Positions 17,801 through 27,432 of a stretch of DNA of 64,000 nt are shown one piece after another. How positions within the stretch are numbered: position 1 is the stretch's first letter; every line of letters begins with the position of its first letter. The notes under the pieces are model-generated. The model saw only the letters and a program-made list of their open reading frames with translations, did no database searches and had not been told where the DNA came from. The DNA comes from UBA2031 sp037189985 (GTDB lineage: Bacteria; Pseudomonadota; Gammaproteobacteria; Pseudomonadales; Moraxellaceae). Location of the stretch: contig JBBCJX010000024.1 in the NCBI GenBank assembly GCA_037189985.1, forward strand, positions 124,001 to 188,000, written 5' to 3'. The translations under genes and the position numbers were made by a program.

Positions 17801-20710
17801 ATGTCCGTGAATCGTGACAGCGGCCGTGCCGCTGCCATTTCCTCCAGGGAGCCTTCCCGGCCCGCGCCCTTGGCGCCGGCCTCGGCCAGCACCCTTGGAA
17901 TCATGCAGAACCGGCAGATCTATGATCAGTTGCCGGTGTTCATCCTTGTATCCACGGTTTCCGCCTTTGCCACCCTTGCCCTTTACTGGAACGACCCTCT
18001 CGTCAGCCGGGAGTACCTCCAGACCTGGCTAGGCCTTTTCCTGGGTTTCATGCTGATCCGCTCCGTCATCGTCTGGCGGGTGCGCCAGAACATGATGGAC
18101 AACCCCCAGCGCATCCGCACCATGGTGACGCTGGCAGCCGCCCTGACAGGCAGTTTCTGGGGTGTGGCCAGCGTCCTCTTCAACCCTCATCTGTTCCCGG
18201 AAACCGGCGGCGGCGAAACCTTCTTCCAGCAAGCCCTGTTTGGCGCCTTGCTCGCCAGCCAGGGCATTGCTGCCATGGCCTGCTATTCCGCCCACTATCC
18301 GTCCTTCATTGCCTTTATCACCACCGGCATGCTGCCCGGTCTGGGCTACATGCTGTTACAGCCCTCGCCAACGGCCAATGCCGTTGCCGGTATTGGCGGC
18401 CTGCTGCTGGCATTCCTGGCCCTCAGCTGCCGGCGCATCAACAACACCGCGATTTCCTCCCTGCGCCTGCGCCTGCGCAACGAAGACCTGATCCATTTCC
18501 TGGAAAGCTCCAAGACGGAAATGGAAAGCATCAACCAGAAGCTGGCACTGGAAATCTACGACCGCAAGAATGCGGAAGTGCGCCTCCAGGAAATGAACGA
18601 CAACCTCGAGCGCAAGGTGGCAGAACGTACCCAGGCACTCTCAACGCTCAACGATGCCCTGCGCCAGAGCCAGGAACGTCTTTCGCTCGCCATCGATGCC
18701 TCCGGGATCGGCCTGTGGGACTGGAGCCTGCCCACGGACGACATTTACCACTCCAATTTCGAGCAGTTGCTGGGCTATTCCAGCAAGGAGCTGACCGGCT
18801 TCATGGGTCACCTCAAGCCGCTTGTGCATCCTGACGACTACGCCATGGTCAAGAAAGGCATCGTCATGCACCTGCGCAAGCGCACACCGATCTACAACGT
18901 GCAGTACCGCATGCGCCATCGCCGCGGTCACTGGATATGGGTGGAAGACAACGGCCGCGTGGTGGCCTGGAACGACGAAGGCCGCGCCATACGCATGATC
19001 GGCACGCGCCGAGACACCACCAAGGAGCGCGAACTGGAGGAGCGGCTCAGGCTGTCTGCCTCCGTGTTCCTCCACGCTGCCGAAGCCATCTTCATCCTGG
19101 ACCGCGATTTCCGCTTCATTTCCATCAATCCGGGCTTCACGCAGATCAGTGGCTATACCGAAGCAGAAACCGTCGGCATCCGCATCACCGAAGCCCGTCC
19201 GAACTACCCCGAAGTGCTGACCACTTACCAGCAGATTGCCCAGTCACTGGAGCAGCACGGGGAATGGCAGGGAGAGTTCACGGATTACCGCAAGAGCGGC
19301 GAGTCCTATCCACAGTGGCTGCACCTGACGGCCGTGCGTGACGACAGCGGCAAGGTGACCCACTACATCGGCCTCTTCAATGACATGACGGCGCGCCGTG
19401 AAGCCGAAGAACGCCTGCGTTACCTGTCCAATTACGACAAGCTCACCGGCTTTGCCAACCGCAACCTCTTCCGTGACCGTCTGCATGCCGCCATTTCACG
19501 CGCACGCGACGTGAACCACCAGGTTGCCCTGCTCTATATCGACCTGGACCGCTTCCGCCAGATCAATGACACACTCGGCCACGAAATTGGTGACGAGCTC
19601 CTGAAGAAAGCCGGCAAACGCATCAGCTCGGTCGACGCCAATGTCGACACGGTATCGCGTATCGGTGGCGACGAATTCACCATCATCGTTGACGACTACC
19701 GGGATCGGGCGGCACTGGAACATTTCTGCGAGCGCATCATTGCCGAACTGCGTCGCCCCTTCCGTATCGGCGAGCACGAGTTGCTGCTGGGTGCCTCCAT
19801 CGGCATTTCCGTTTTCCCGGAAAACGGCCGCGAACTGCAGATACTGCTCAACCATGCCGACATTGCCATGCACCAGGCCAAGCGCATGGGTGGCAACATC
19901 ACCAAGTTCTACACCAATGACCTGCGTGTGGCCTCCATCGAGCAGCTCAACCTGGAAACCAGCCTGCGCAAGGCCATTTTCCGCGACGAATTCGTGGTGC
20001 ACTACCAGCCCAAGATGTGCCTGCGTACCAACCGCATTGTCGGTGTCGAGGCACTGGTGCGCTGGGCACATCCCACACTGGGCCTCTTGCATCCCAGCGA
20101 ATTCATTCCGCTTGCTGAAGAAACCGGCCTCATCTCCGCCATCGGCGAACTTGTCATGGACAAGGCCTGCCGTCAGGCACAGCACTGGAAAGAGAGCGGG
20201 CTCGGTAATATCCGTACCTCGGTGAATATTCCGGCTCACCAGATACGCAAGGGCAATCTGGTACAGGTCGTCAAGCGCGTGCTCGACAATACGGGTCTTG
20301 ATCCCCATTTGCTGGAGCTGGAGCTGACCGAGTCTTCTCTGATGGACGATGGCGACAATGTTCTCGCCATGCTCAATGACCTGCGTGGACGGGGCATCGA
20401 AATATCGCTGGATGACTTCGGTACCGGCTACTCCTCACTCTCTTATCTCAAGCGCTTCCCTATCGACACGCTCAAAATTGACCAGGCCTTCATACGCGAC
20501 ATCGGCAACAGCCCGGACGATGAAGCCATCACCCGCGCCATCATTGCCATGGCGCACAGCATGAACATGGAAGTCGTGGCCGAAGGCGTAGAGACGGATG
20601 CCCATCTCGATTTCCTGCGCCGTGAGGGTTGTGACTATATCCAGGGCTACCTGCTGAGCCGGCCGGTGCCAGATGAGGAGCTGTCGTTGTTGCTACGGCG
20701 TCAGGGCTGA
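17801..20710 (+). CDS. Membrane PAS-PAS-GGDEF-EAL cyclic-di-GMP enzyme
   Basis: Dual-domain c-di-GMP protein of 969 residues in the inner membrane. Residues about 45-225 hold several membrane segments of a MASE-like sensor. A coiled coil follows (about 230-285), then PAS domains near 290-405 and 415-530. The GGDEF motif is intact at 622-626, so cyclase activity is possible. The position of the inhibitory I-site (RxxD) reads ANVD, lacking the Arg. The EAL motif (VEALVRW) is at 750-752, with DDFGTGYSSLSYLKRFP and VAEGVET supporting an active phosphodiesterase. Start ATG at 17801 has GGGAG about 10 nt upstream. Net activity and signal are unknown. Confidence 0.92.
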   Translation: MSVNRDSGRAAAISSREPSRPAPLAPASASTLGIMQNRQIYDQLPVFILVSTVSAFATLALYWNDPLVSREYLQTWLGLFLGFMLIRSVIVWRVRQNMMDNPQRIRTMVTLAAALTGSFWGVASVLFNPHLFPETGGGETFFQQALFGALLASQGIAAMACYSAHYPSFIAFITTGMLPGLGYMLLQPSPTANAVAGIGGLLLAFLALSCRRINNTAISSLRLRLRNEDLIHFLESSKTEMESINQKLALEIYDRKNAEVRLQEMNDNLERKVAERTQALSTLNDALRQSQERLSLAIDASGIGLWDWSLPTDDIYHSNFEQLLGYSSKELTGFMGHLKPLVHPDDYAMVKKGIVMHLRKRTPIYNVQYRMRHRRGHWIWVEDNGRVVAWNDEGRAIRMIGTRRDTTKERELEERLRLSASVFLHAAEAIFILDRDFRFISINPGFTQISGYTEAETVGIRITEARPNYPEVLTTYQQIAQSLEQHGEWQGEFTDYRKSGESYPQWLHLTAVRDDSGKVTHYIGLFNDMTARREAEERLRYLSNYDKLTGFANRNLFRDRLHAAISRARDVNHQVALLYIDLDRFRQINDTLGHEIGDELLKKAGKRISSVDANVDTVSRIGGDEFTIIVDDYRDRAALEHFCERIIAELRRPFRIGEHELLLGASIGISVFPENGRELQILLNHADIAMHQAKRMGGNITKFYTNDLRVASIEQLNLETSLRKAIFRDEFVVHYQPKMCLRTNRIVGVEALVRWAHPTLGLLHPSEFIPLAEETGLISAIGELVMDKACRQAQHWKESGLGNIRTSVNIPAHQIRKGNLVQVVKRVLDNTGLDPHLLELELTESSLMDDGDNVLAMLNDLRGRGIEISLDDFGTGYSSLSYLKRFPIDTLKIDQAFIRDIGNSPDDEAITRAIIAMAHSMNMEVVAEGVETDAHLDFLRREGCDYIQGYLLSRPVPDEELSLLLRRQG

Positions 20711-20764
20711 TCACTGAGGCTGATAAACGCCCCTCCAACAAAGCTTTTATTAGTTTCCATAAAG

Positions 20765-20793
20765 AAAAGGGCCCGCATCTGCGGGCCCTCTTT
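20765..20793. terminator. Bidirectional Rho-independent terminator
   Basis: GGGCCCGC and GCGGGCCC form an 8-bp GC stem with an ATCT loop. TCTTT follows on plus and TTTTCTTT on minus. It separates the converging GGDEF-EAL gene and the TonB-dependent receptor gene. Confidence 0.88.
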
Positions 20794-20836
20794 ACTGCTG
20801 TCTATACGATCCTGAAATGAACTTAACCTTTGGACA

Positions 20837-23125
20837 TCAGAAGCTCACATCCACACTTGCCAGAATGGCACGCCCCGCTCCCGGGATAACATGCCCCCCA
20901 GTAGCACGGTCTATATATTTCTCATCCGTGAGATTGTTGACGTTCAACTGCAGGGTAACCATCTTGTTAAGCTCATAAGAAGCCATAGCATTCACCAACC
21001 AGTAACTAGTCAGATCATTGATAGCCTTACGGTTCGGCGTACTAAGCCCAGCGGCCCCATTATTGTTGTGGAATATTCCATCAGCGTGCTGAACACCTGC
21101 CCCTGCTGTCAACAAGGGAAGAATTTTGTAGGTAGACCAAAGGGTAAATGATGTTTTTGGCAAGAACTGCAATTGCTGGTCATTTGCCGTAACAACGCCT
21201 GTATTGTTAATAGTCGTTGCAGAACTATCCATCCAAGCATAACCAGCCGTGATTGCCCAGTCATCAGTAATACTTCCTGCAGCCCCAATCTCTATGCCAC
21301 GTACTTCTTGGCTACCGGAGTTGTACGCCACGGAGCCGGTGGTATCCCAAGCAAGAATGTTATCTTTCTTCGTCTGAAAGAGCGCGCTGGTGACAGACAA
21401 GCGTTTGCTTATGACATCCCATTTTACCCCTGCCTCATTGTTGATACTTTCCTGAGGCTCCAGCTTCTGAGTGCTGCCAGTTACACCAAGACTCCAAGCC
21501 CCTGCCGCTGACGGCGTATAGGAGTTGCTTCTGGCAATGTAAACGGTTCCCTCTTCAACGGGCTTGTAGGCAAGGCCCGCATGATAGCTAGTCATTGAAT
21601 CTTCAGATCTGAAGCTGCTGACTGTTACAACATTTGTGGTTGTGTTGACACTCAAATTATAGGTATTGGCATTCAGAGTTTCATGCCGTATTCCACCACT
21701 CAGCTGCCATTGCTCGCCAAATTTCAGGGTATCAAATGCATACAGTGCAACAGTGGTCCCTTCCGTTTCACTCTTTGCTCCTGTGCGATATACAGAAAAA
21801 TTCCCGAGGGGCCTGTTGGGATCAGGGTTATAAAGGTCCGTTACAGGTATGCCATATGTCGGATCTGGCGTAAACGCTTTGCTGTAGCTGTCCTGGCGTT
21901 CCCTTGAGTATTCCAAGCCTGTCACTGCTTCATGCTCTATGAAACCGGTCTTAAACGACCAATTCACGTCTGTTTGGTTGACAAATATTCCATACTCTCT
22001 GTCTTGTGCCTTGAAGTCATGCATACCTATTTGTGGCAAGCTGGCGTTGTATCCCGTACCAGCTGCACTGGCAGCACGCGGAGGAGTGTAAACAGCGTCT
22101 CGTGTAGTCCTTCCATAACGCGTCAAATTACGCAAAGAAACGCTCTCGTTTATCTTCCGTGAAAATACGGCTGTAAAAATGTCGCTATCTATATATTCAT
22201 AATCACGCGCAGTAACACCGTAGAAATTGCTCCAGTTGATATCCTTGATAGTGGCATTTGGCACACTTGCTGGCATACCAACAGCGAACCCCATATCTGG
22301 CATATTATCTTGTGTAAGGCGTTGATAACTTAGGTGTACCTCAGTATCAGTACCAAGCCCAAAGCCCATATCAATGGCACCGCCCCACGTTTTGTTGTAT
22401 GCCTCATCACGGCCAGGTACACCTGCGTCCATCCATACACCATTAACGCGAATAGCCGTCGTGTCATCTATGATGTGATTGGTATCCAATGTGGCTCGCA
22501 TGTATTCCGCGTTACCGCCGGTAAGGCGCAGATTATTAAAATCATCAAGCCTTGCTTTCTTGGCAACGGTATTTACTGATCCACCCGCCGAGCTTCTGCC
22601 ACCTGCCGAAGATGATGCTCCCTTACTGATTTCAACCGACTCCATGTTGAAACTATCACGGCTATAGGCTCCGCCATCACGAGCACCATCAATGTAAATT
22701 ACGTCGCTAGCATTAAAGCCGCGAATGAATATGTTATCGCCTGCCGCTGTTCCTCCTTCACCTGCCTGCATGGTAATGCCCGGTGTGTTGCGCAAGACAT
22801 CACGCAATGAGGTCACACCTTGATCTTTGTAAACTTGCTCAGGAAGTACAACAACCGTCTTTGGAGTGTCACGAAGTGGCTCAGTAAATTTAGGCGAACT
22901 GAGCGCATTAGCTTTATACGGGCTCTCAGCTGCTGCCCTTACTGTTACTTCCTCAAGCTCTTGAGCATTTTTCGTCGTCCCGGAGGTAACCTCAATTTGA
23001 GGGGCAACAAGCGGAGCTGCCACAGGGGCAGGGGTTTCGGGCTCTACGACTTCTTCAGCCAGAAGCGGTGCGCTATGCAGGGCCAGCAGACTGAGGGCGA
23101 TCGGGCGGTACTTGAAACGCGACAT
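20837..23125 (-). CDS. TonB-dependent siderophore receptor (catecholate/Fiu-like)
   Basis: Outer-membrane ferric siderophore receptor of 762 residues. The signal peptide ends near LLA (about residue 23), followed by a Pro/Ala-rich spacer. A plug domain (about 70-220) has PKTVVVLPEQVY, LRDVLRNTPGITMQAGEGG, FIRGFNASDVIYIDGARDGG and SVEISKGASSS. A 22-strand barrel should follow and ends in a terminal Phe (VDVSF). LNVNNLTDEKY is a typical receptor motif. Base composition is visibly more AT-rich than the flanking genes: one sampled 60-base line at 22201 has 26 G+C, against 38 in the pst region. A Fur-box-like site lies about 105 nt upstream. The exact siderophore is not determined. Confidence 0.9.
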   Translation of the reverse strand: MSRFKYRPIALSLLALHSAPLLAEEVVEPETPAPVAAPLVAPQIEVTSGTTKNAQELEEVTVRAAAESPYKANALSSPKFTEPLRDTPKTVVVLPEQVYKDQGVTSLRDVLRNTPGITMQAGEGGTAAGDNIFIRGFNASDVIYIDGARDGGAYSRDSFNMESVEISKGASSSAGGRSSAGGSVNTVAKKARLDDFNNLRLTGGNAEYMRATLDTNHIIDDTTAIRVNGVWMDAGVPGRDEAYNKTWGGAIDMGFGLGTDTEVHLSYQRLTQDNMPDMGFAVGMPASVPNATIKDINWSNFYGVTARDYEYIDSDIFTAVFSRKINESVSLRNLTRYGRTTRDAVYTPPRAASAAGTGYNASLPQIGMHDFKAQDREYGIFVNQTDVNWSFKTGFIEHEAVTGLEYSRERQDSYSKAFTPDPTYGIPVTDLYNPDPNRPLGNFSVYRTGAKSETEGTTVALYAFDTLKFGEQWQLSGGIRHETLNANTYNLSVNTTTNVVTVSSFRSEDSMTSYHAGLAYKPVEEGTVYIARSNSYTPSAAGAWSLGVTGSTQKLEPQESINNEAGVKWDVISKRLSVTSALFQTKKDNILAWDTTGSVAYNSGSQEVRGIEIGAAGSITDDWAITAGYAWMDSSATTINNTGVVTANDQQLQFLPKTSFTLWSTYKILPLLTAGAGVQHADGIFHNNNGAAGLSTPNRKAINDLTSYWLVNAMASYELNKMVTLQLNVNNLTDEKYIDRATGGHVIPGAGRAILASVDVSF

Positions 23126-23230
23126 GGGGGTCTCTCCGGGATTCCTGATTGAGGGGTTCCCGTTCTTTAAGCTGTCTGCCTTGTAACGGGATTGTCAGGT
23201 CCGTGTAACTTTGGACGGGTGCGAAATGTA

Positions 23231-23249
23231 AATCAAATGATAACCATTC
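23231..23249 (-). promoter_or_regulatory. Fur box-like operator upstream of the siderophore receptor
   Basis: Plus-strand AATCAAATGATAACCATTC. On the minus strand it reads GAATGGTTATCATTTGATT, which matches most positions of the Fur consensus GATAATGATAATCATTATC. It lies 106-124 nt upstream of the receptor start. Iron-dependent repression is inferred. Confidence 0.65.
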
Positions 23250-23296
23250 GCAACAATGGGTGATGAATACCCCTGACAAACACTCCCCCCCCCTGC

Positions 23297-23491
23297 TCAG
23301 CAGGGGCAGCGCCCCCCTCCCTTGCCTCCATAACGCGCCACCATCCGGTCCTGCACAAAGGCCTCGCGGCTCAAGGGCACATGATCCGGGTGCTTCTGGC
23401 GCATATGCGCCAGATAGCGCTCATAGTCCGGGACCCCCACCATCAGGGCCCCTCCCTCACGCAATCGCTGCCACAAGCGGGAAACCTTCAT
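23297..23491 (-). CDS. YbdD/YjiX family small protein (CstA partner)
   Basis: Small protein of 64 residues belonging to the YbdD/DUF466 family. The diagnostic parts are GVPDYERYLAHMRQKHPDH and LSREAFVQDRMVARYGG, ending in a Cys-containing tail (GGGRCPC). The gene overlaps the 3' end of cstA by 4 bp (ATGA), and family members are regularly encoded next to CstA/BtsT pyruvate or peptide transporters. A helper role in that transport is inferred from this linkage; the biochemistry is not known to me. Confidence 0.88.
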   Translation of the reverse strand: MKVSRLWQRLREGGALMVGVPDYERYLAHMRQKHPDHVPLSREAFVQDRMVARYGGKGGGRCPC

Positions 23492-25548
23492 CGGGCCTCC
23501 CGAGGCTGTCCGGTCAGGGATTCACGTGTCGTAACGGCCGGATCACGGAACGCCTGCCACATGGTCCTCAGGGCGAAAGCCAGCATGGACAGCAACACGC
23601 CCAGGAAAATGAGACACAACGCCGCATCGATACGGTCATTCATGATGATCTGGTGCATCTGGGCCATGCTCTTGGCGGGCGCCAGGATCTCACCCCGCTC
23701 CGCGGCGTTACTGAACATTTCGGCATGGGCAAGGAAGCCGATACGCGGGCTTTCATGGAAGAGCTTTTGCCAGCCAGCGGTCAGTGTCACCACCAACAGG
23801 ATCATCGTGGGCACCAGCGTGACCCAGGCCCAGCGCTCGCGCTTCATGCGGAAGAGGATGACCGAGCCCAGCAGGAGGGCAATGGCTGCCAGCATCTGGT
23901 TGGCAATGCCGAAAAGGGGCCAGAGGGTATTGATGCCGCCCAGGGGATCAATCACACCCTTGTAGAGAAAATAGCCCCAGCCGCCCACACACAGCGCCGT
24001 GGCCACCATGTTGGCCAGCCAGGACTCGGTGCGGGCCATGGGTTTGTACACACTGCCCAGCAGGTCCTGGATCATGAAGCGGCCGACACGGGTGCCTGCA
24101 TCAATGGTGGTCAGGATGAACAAGGCCTCGAAAAGAATCGCAAAGTGATACCAGAAGGCCATCATCTCCCGCCCACCGATGACACTGGAAAGAATGTGTG
24201 CCATGCCGACCGCGAGTGTCGGTGCTCCACCTGCACGCGAGAGAATGCTTTCCTCGCCAATGTCACGAGCTATCTGGGTCAGCGCATCCGGCGTAATCAC
24301 GAATCCCCAGGAAGAAATCGCCAGTGCCGCACTCTCCACCGTGCTACCTATGAGTGCAGGTGGTGAATTCAGGGCGAAGTAAATACCGGGCTCAAGCACG
24401 CAGGCCGCCACCATCGCGGTCACCGCCACAAACGACTCCATGAGCATGGCGCCATAACCGATGAGGCGGATGTCTTTTTCGTTATGCAGCATCTTTGGTG
24501 TCGTGCCCGATGACACCAGCGCATGAAAACCACTGACTGCACCGCAGGCAATGGTGATGAACAGGAAGGGGAAGATGTTGCCGGAGAAAACAGGCCCCGT
24601 TCCGTCAATGAAGCGCGTAACGGCCGGCATGTGCAAAGGCGGCATGACAAGGAAGATGCCCACTGCCAGGCCGAGGATGGTGCCGATCTTGAGAAAAGTG
24701 GACAGGTAATCGCGGGGAGCCAGGAGCAACCATACCGGCAGCACGGAAGCCACAAAACCATAACCAATCATCAAGAGGGCAATCGTTTCGCCCTTTAGCG
24801 TGAAGAATGGTCCCCAGAAAGGATGTGCCGCGACATGCCCGCCATACCAGATGGACAACATCAGCAAGGCAAAACCGATAATGGAAACCTCGCCGATTCG
24901 CCCGGGCCGGATGAAGCGCATGTACAGACCCATGAAAACAGCAATGGGCATGGTGGCTGCAATCGTGAACATGCCCCAAGGCGAGTGCGCAAGAGCTTTC
25001 ACCACCACCAGCGCAAGCACCGCCAGCAGGATGATCATGATCGCAAGAATGCCGATGCCGGCGATCATGCCGGGCACAACACCCATTTCCGTCTTGATCA
25101 TGTCACCAAGTGAACGCCCGTCACGCCGGGTCGACACAAAAAGGATGACCATGTCCTGCACGGCACCAGCCAGCACGACACCGGCCAGCAACCACAGCGT
25201 ACCGGGGAGATAACCCATCTGTGCTGCCAGTACGGGGCCAATAAGTGGGCCTGCTCCGGCAATGGCGGCGAAATGATGGCCAAACAGCACATAACGATCT
25301 GTCGGCACGAAGTCCATGCCATCGTTATGACGGACAGCAGGCGTTACACGGCCAGGATCCAGTTGCAGGACTTTGTCAGCAATGAAGCGGCTATAGAAAC
25401 GGTAGGCAATGAGATAAACCGATATCGCTGCCGTCACCAACCAGACGGCATTGATGCTCTCGCCACGATGCAGTGCCAGCACGCCAAGGGAAAACACTCC
25501 CACCAGTGTAATTAACGACCACAGCAGGATTTGCCTTACTGAAGGCAT
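23488..25548 (-). CDS. cstA: Carbon starvation protein CstA family transporter
   Basis: Polytopic inner-membrane protein of 686 residues, the usual length for CstA, an APC-superfamily transporter linked to pyruvate or peptide uptake during carbon limitation. Family motifs include HNDGMDFVPTDRYVLFGHHF, AGAGPLIGPVLAAQMGYLPG, VSTRRDGRSLGDMIK, SGFHALVSSGTTPKM and GIANQMLAA. Fifteen or more hydrophobic segments are apparent. It is followed with a 4-bp overlap by the YbdD-like gene. ATG at 25548 has an AAGGAG site. The 46-bp gap to glmS shows no clear terminator. Confidence 0.92.
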   Translation of the reverse strand: MPSVRQILLWSLITLVGVFSLGVLALHRGESINAVWLVTAAISVYLIAYRFYSRFIADKVLQLDPGRVTPAVRHNDGMDFVPTDRYVLFGHHFAAIAGAGPLIGPVLAAQMGYLPGTLWLLAGVVLAGAVQDMVILFVSTRRDGRSLGDMIKTEMGVVPGMIAGIGILAIMIILLAVLALVVVKALAHSPWGMFTIAATMPIAVFMGLYMRFIRPGRIGEVSIIGFALLMLSIWYGGHVAAHPFWGPFFTLKGETIALLMIGYGFVASVLPVWLLLAPRDYLSTFLKIGTILGLAVGIFLVMPPLHMPAVTRFIDGTGPVFSGNIFPFLFITIACGAVSGFHALVSSGTTPKMLHNEKDIRLIGYGAMLMESFVAVTAMVAACVLEPGIYFALNSPPALIGSTVESAALAISSWGFVITPDALTQIARDIGEESILSRAGGAPTLAVGMAHILSSVIGGREMMAFWYHFAILFEALFILTTIDAGTRVGRFMIQDLLGSVYKPMARTESWLANMVATALCVGGWGYFLYKGVIDPLGGINTLWPLFGIANQMLAAIALLLGSVILFRMKRERWAWVTLVPTMILLVVTLTAGWQKLFHESPRIGFLAHAEMFSNAAERGEILAPAKSMAQMHQIIMNDRIDAALCLIFLGVLLSMLAFALRTMWQAFRDPAVTTRESLTGQPREAR

Positions 25549-25594
25549 GAAGAGCTCCTTTCTTTTTGTTTTCCGGAGTACTACTTTTCGGTTT

Positions 25595-27421
25595 TTATTC
25601 TACCGTCACGGACTTCGCCAGGTTCCTCGGTTTATCGACATCCGTTCCTCGAGCCAGTGCTGTGTGATACGCCAGAAGCTGTACGGGTATCGTATGCACA
25701 ATGGGCGAGAGAATGCCGGCATGGCGAGGGGTGCGTATCACATGAACGCCCTCTGATTCGCTGAAGTGCGAATCAAGGTCCGCAAACACAAAGAGCTCGC
25801 CGCCTCGGGCCCGTACTTCCTGCATGTTTGATTTCACCTTTTCCAGCAAGGCATCGTTGGGGGCAATCACGACGACAGGCATACTCTCGTCAACAAGCGC
25901 CAACGGTCCGTGCTTGAGCTCGCCCGCGGGATAGGCCTCGGCATGGATATAAGTGATTTCCTTGAGCTTGAGCGCTCCTTCCAGCGCAACCGGGTAATGT
26001 ACGCCGCGGCCGAGGAAGAGTGCGTGGTTTTTTTCCGAGAACCTGTCTGCCCATGGCTTTATTTGTGGCTCAAGATTCAATGCATGTTGCACGCTACCTG
26101 GAAGATGCCTGAGCGCATCGAGATACTCTGTCTCTTTCTCGGCTGATATGCGCCCGTTGACTTTTCCCAGCGTCACTGCCAATGCGAAAAGGGCTACCAA
26201 TTGCGTCGTGAATGCCTTGGTAGAGGCCACACCGATTTCCGCACCCGCTTTGGTATAAAAGACCAATGCAGAAGATCGTGGAATAGCTGACTCACGCACA
26301 TTGCAGATGGAAAGAATTTTCTCCTGGCCCAGGGACTTGGCATATTTCAACGCCTCCATGGTATCCAGCGTCTCGCCGGACTGCGAAATTGTGACAATCA
26401 GGTTGTCCGGGCTGGCAACCGCATCCCGATACCGATATTCACTGGCTACTTCCACGGCACAGGGCAGACCCGTAATGCTCTCTATCCAGTAGCGGGCGAC
26501 TGAGCCTGCATAAAAACTGGTTCCACAAGCAATTATCTGCACACTTCTCACATTCGTGAAAACATTGGCAGCGTCTCCCTCAAACAACAATGGAGAGAAG
26601 CCTGCTTCCAGAATATTTTCTATCGTATCGGAAAGTGCACGCGGCTGTTCGTGGATTTCTTTCTGCATGAAGTGGCTGTAAGGCCCAAGCTCAAGGGAAG
26701 CAAGGGAAACATCGGAAAGGTGAAGCTGGCGCTCAGCCGGGTTTCCCGAGGTATCAAAGACACTGACCTTGTCACGGGTTATGCATGCCACGTCACCCTC
26801 TTCCAGATACATGACACGGCGAGTTGCTGAAAGCACTGCGGAAACATCCGAGGCTACAAAATTCTCACCGTCACCCACGCCAACAAGTAAGGGGCAACCC
26901 ATGCGGGCGACCATCAGTATGTCTGGCTGATCCTTGGCCAAAACAGCAATGGCATATGCGCCAACCAGTTCTTGAACGGCAGACTGTACTGCCAGGAAAA
27001 GATCACGGCTTTGAACATAATGGCGATGCACCAGATGTGCGATGACTTCGGTGTCAGTTTGCGAAGTGAAAACGTAGCCCTGGGCCTTGAGCTCCTCACG
27101 CTTCTGGTCATGATTTTCAATGATGCCGTTATGCACTACCGCAATCAGGTCATCCGAAACATGTGGATGTGCATTGGGCTCGGTCACTCCACCATGTGTT
27201 GCCCATCTCGTATGGCCAATGCCGATATTGCCCCTGACATTCTCTGTGGCCACGGCAGACTCCATTTCTGCAACCCGGCCGACTCGGCGTACACGCTTTA
27301 TGTCACCATCCAGTATGGCAATACCTGAGGAATCGTAGCCACGGTATTCAAGACGCTTCAAGCCGTCGACAAGGACAGGAACAATATTGCGATCACCTAT
27401 GGCGCCGACAATTCCACACAT
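25595..27421 (-). CDS. glmS: Glutamine-fructose-6-phosphate aminotransferase GlmS
   Basis: Cytoplasmic enzyme making glucosamine-6-phosphate from fructose-6-phosphate and glutamine, the first step to UDP-GlcNAc. It has 608 residues. After removal of Met, Cys2 in CGIVGAIGDR is the glutaminase nucleophile. GIGHTRWATHG and VHNGIIENH complete the N-terminal amidotransferase domain. Two SIS domains follow (about 290-430 and 460-600), with ACGTSFYAG, TISQSGETLDT, AEAYPAGELKHGPLALVDE and the C-terminal PRNLAKSVTVE. It lies 11 nt after glmU, so both are cotranscribed. Confidence 0.97.
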   Translation of the reverse strand: MCGIVGAIGDRNIVPVLVDGLKRLEYRGYDSSGIAILDGDIKRVRRVGRVAEMESAVATENVRGNIGIGHTRWATHGGVTEPNAHPHVSDDLIAVVHNGIIENHDQKREELKAQGYVFTSQTDTEVIAHLVHRHYVQSRDLFLAVQSAVQELVGAYAIAVLAKDQPDILMVARMGCPLLVGVGDGENFVASDVSAVLSATRRVMYLEEGDVACITRDKVSVFDTSGNPAERQLHLSDVSLASLELGPYSHFMQKEIHEQPRALSDTIENILEAGFSPLLFEGDAANVFTNVRSVQIIACGTSFYAGSVARYWIESITGLPCAVEVASEYRYRDAVASPDNLIVTISQSGETLDTMEALKYAKSLGQEKILSICNVRESAIPRSSALVFYTKAGAEIGVASTKAFTTQLVALFALAVTLGKVNGRISAEKETEYLDALRHLPGSVQHALNLEPQIKPWADRFSEKNHALFLGRGVHYPVALEGALKLKEITYIHAEAYPAGELKHGPLALVDESMPVVVIAPNDALLEKVKSNMQEVRARGGELFVFADLDSHFSESEGVHVIRTPRHAGILSPIVHTIPVQLLAYHTALARGTDVDKPRNLAKSVTVE

Positions 27422-27432
27422 GTGCTGAATCC

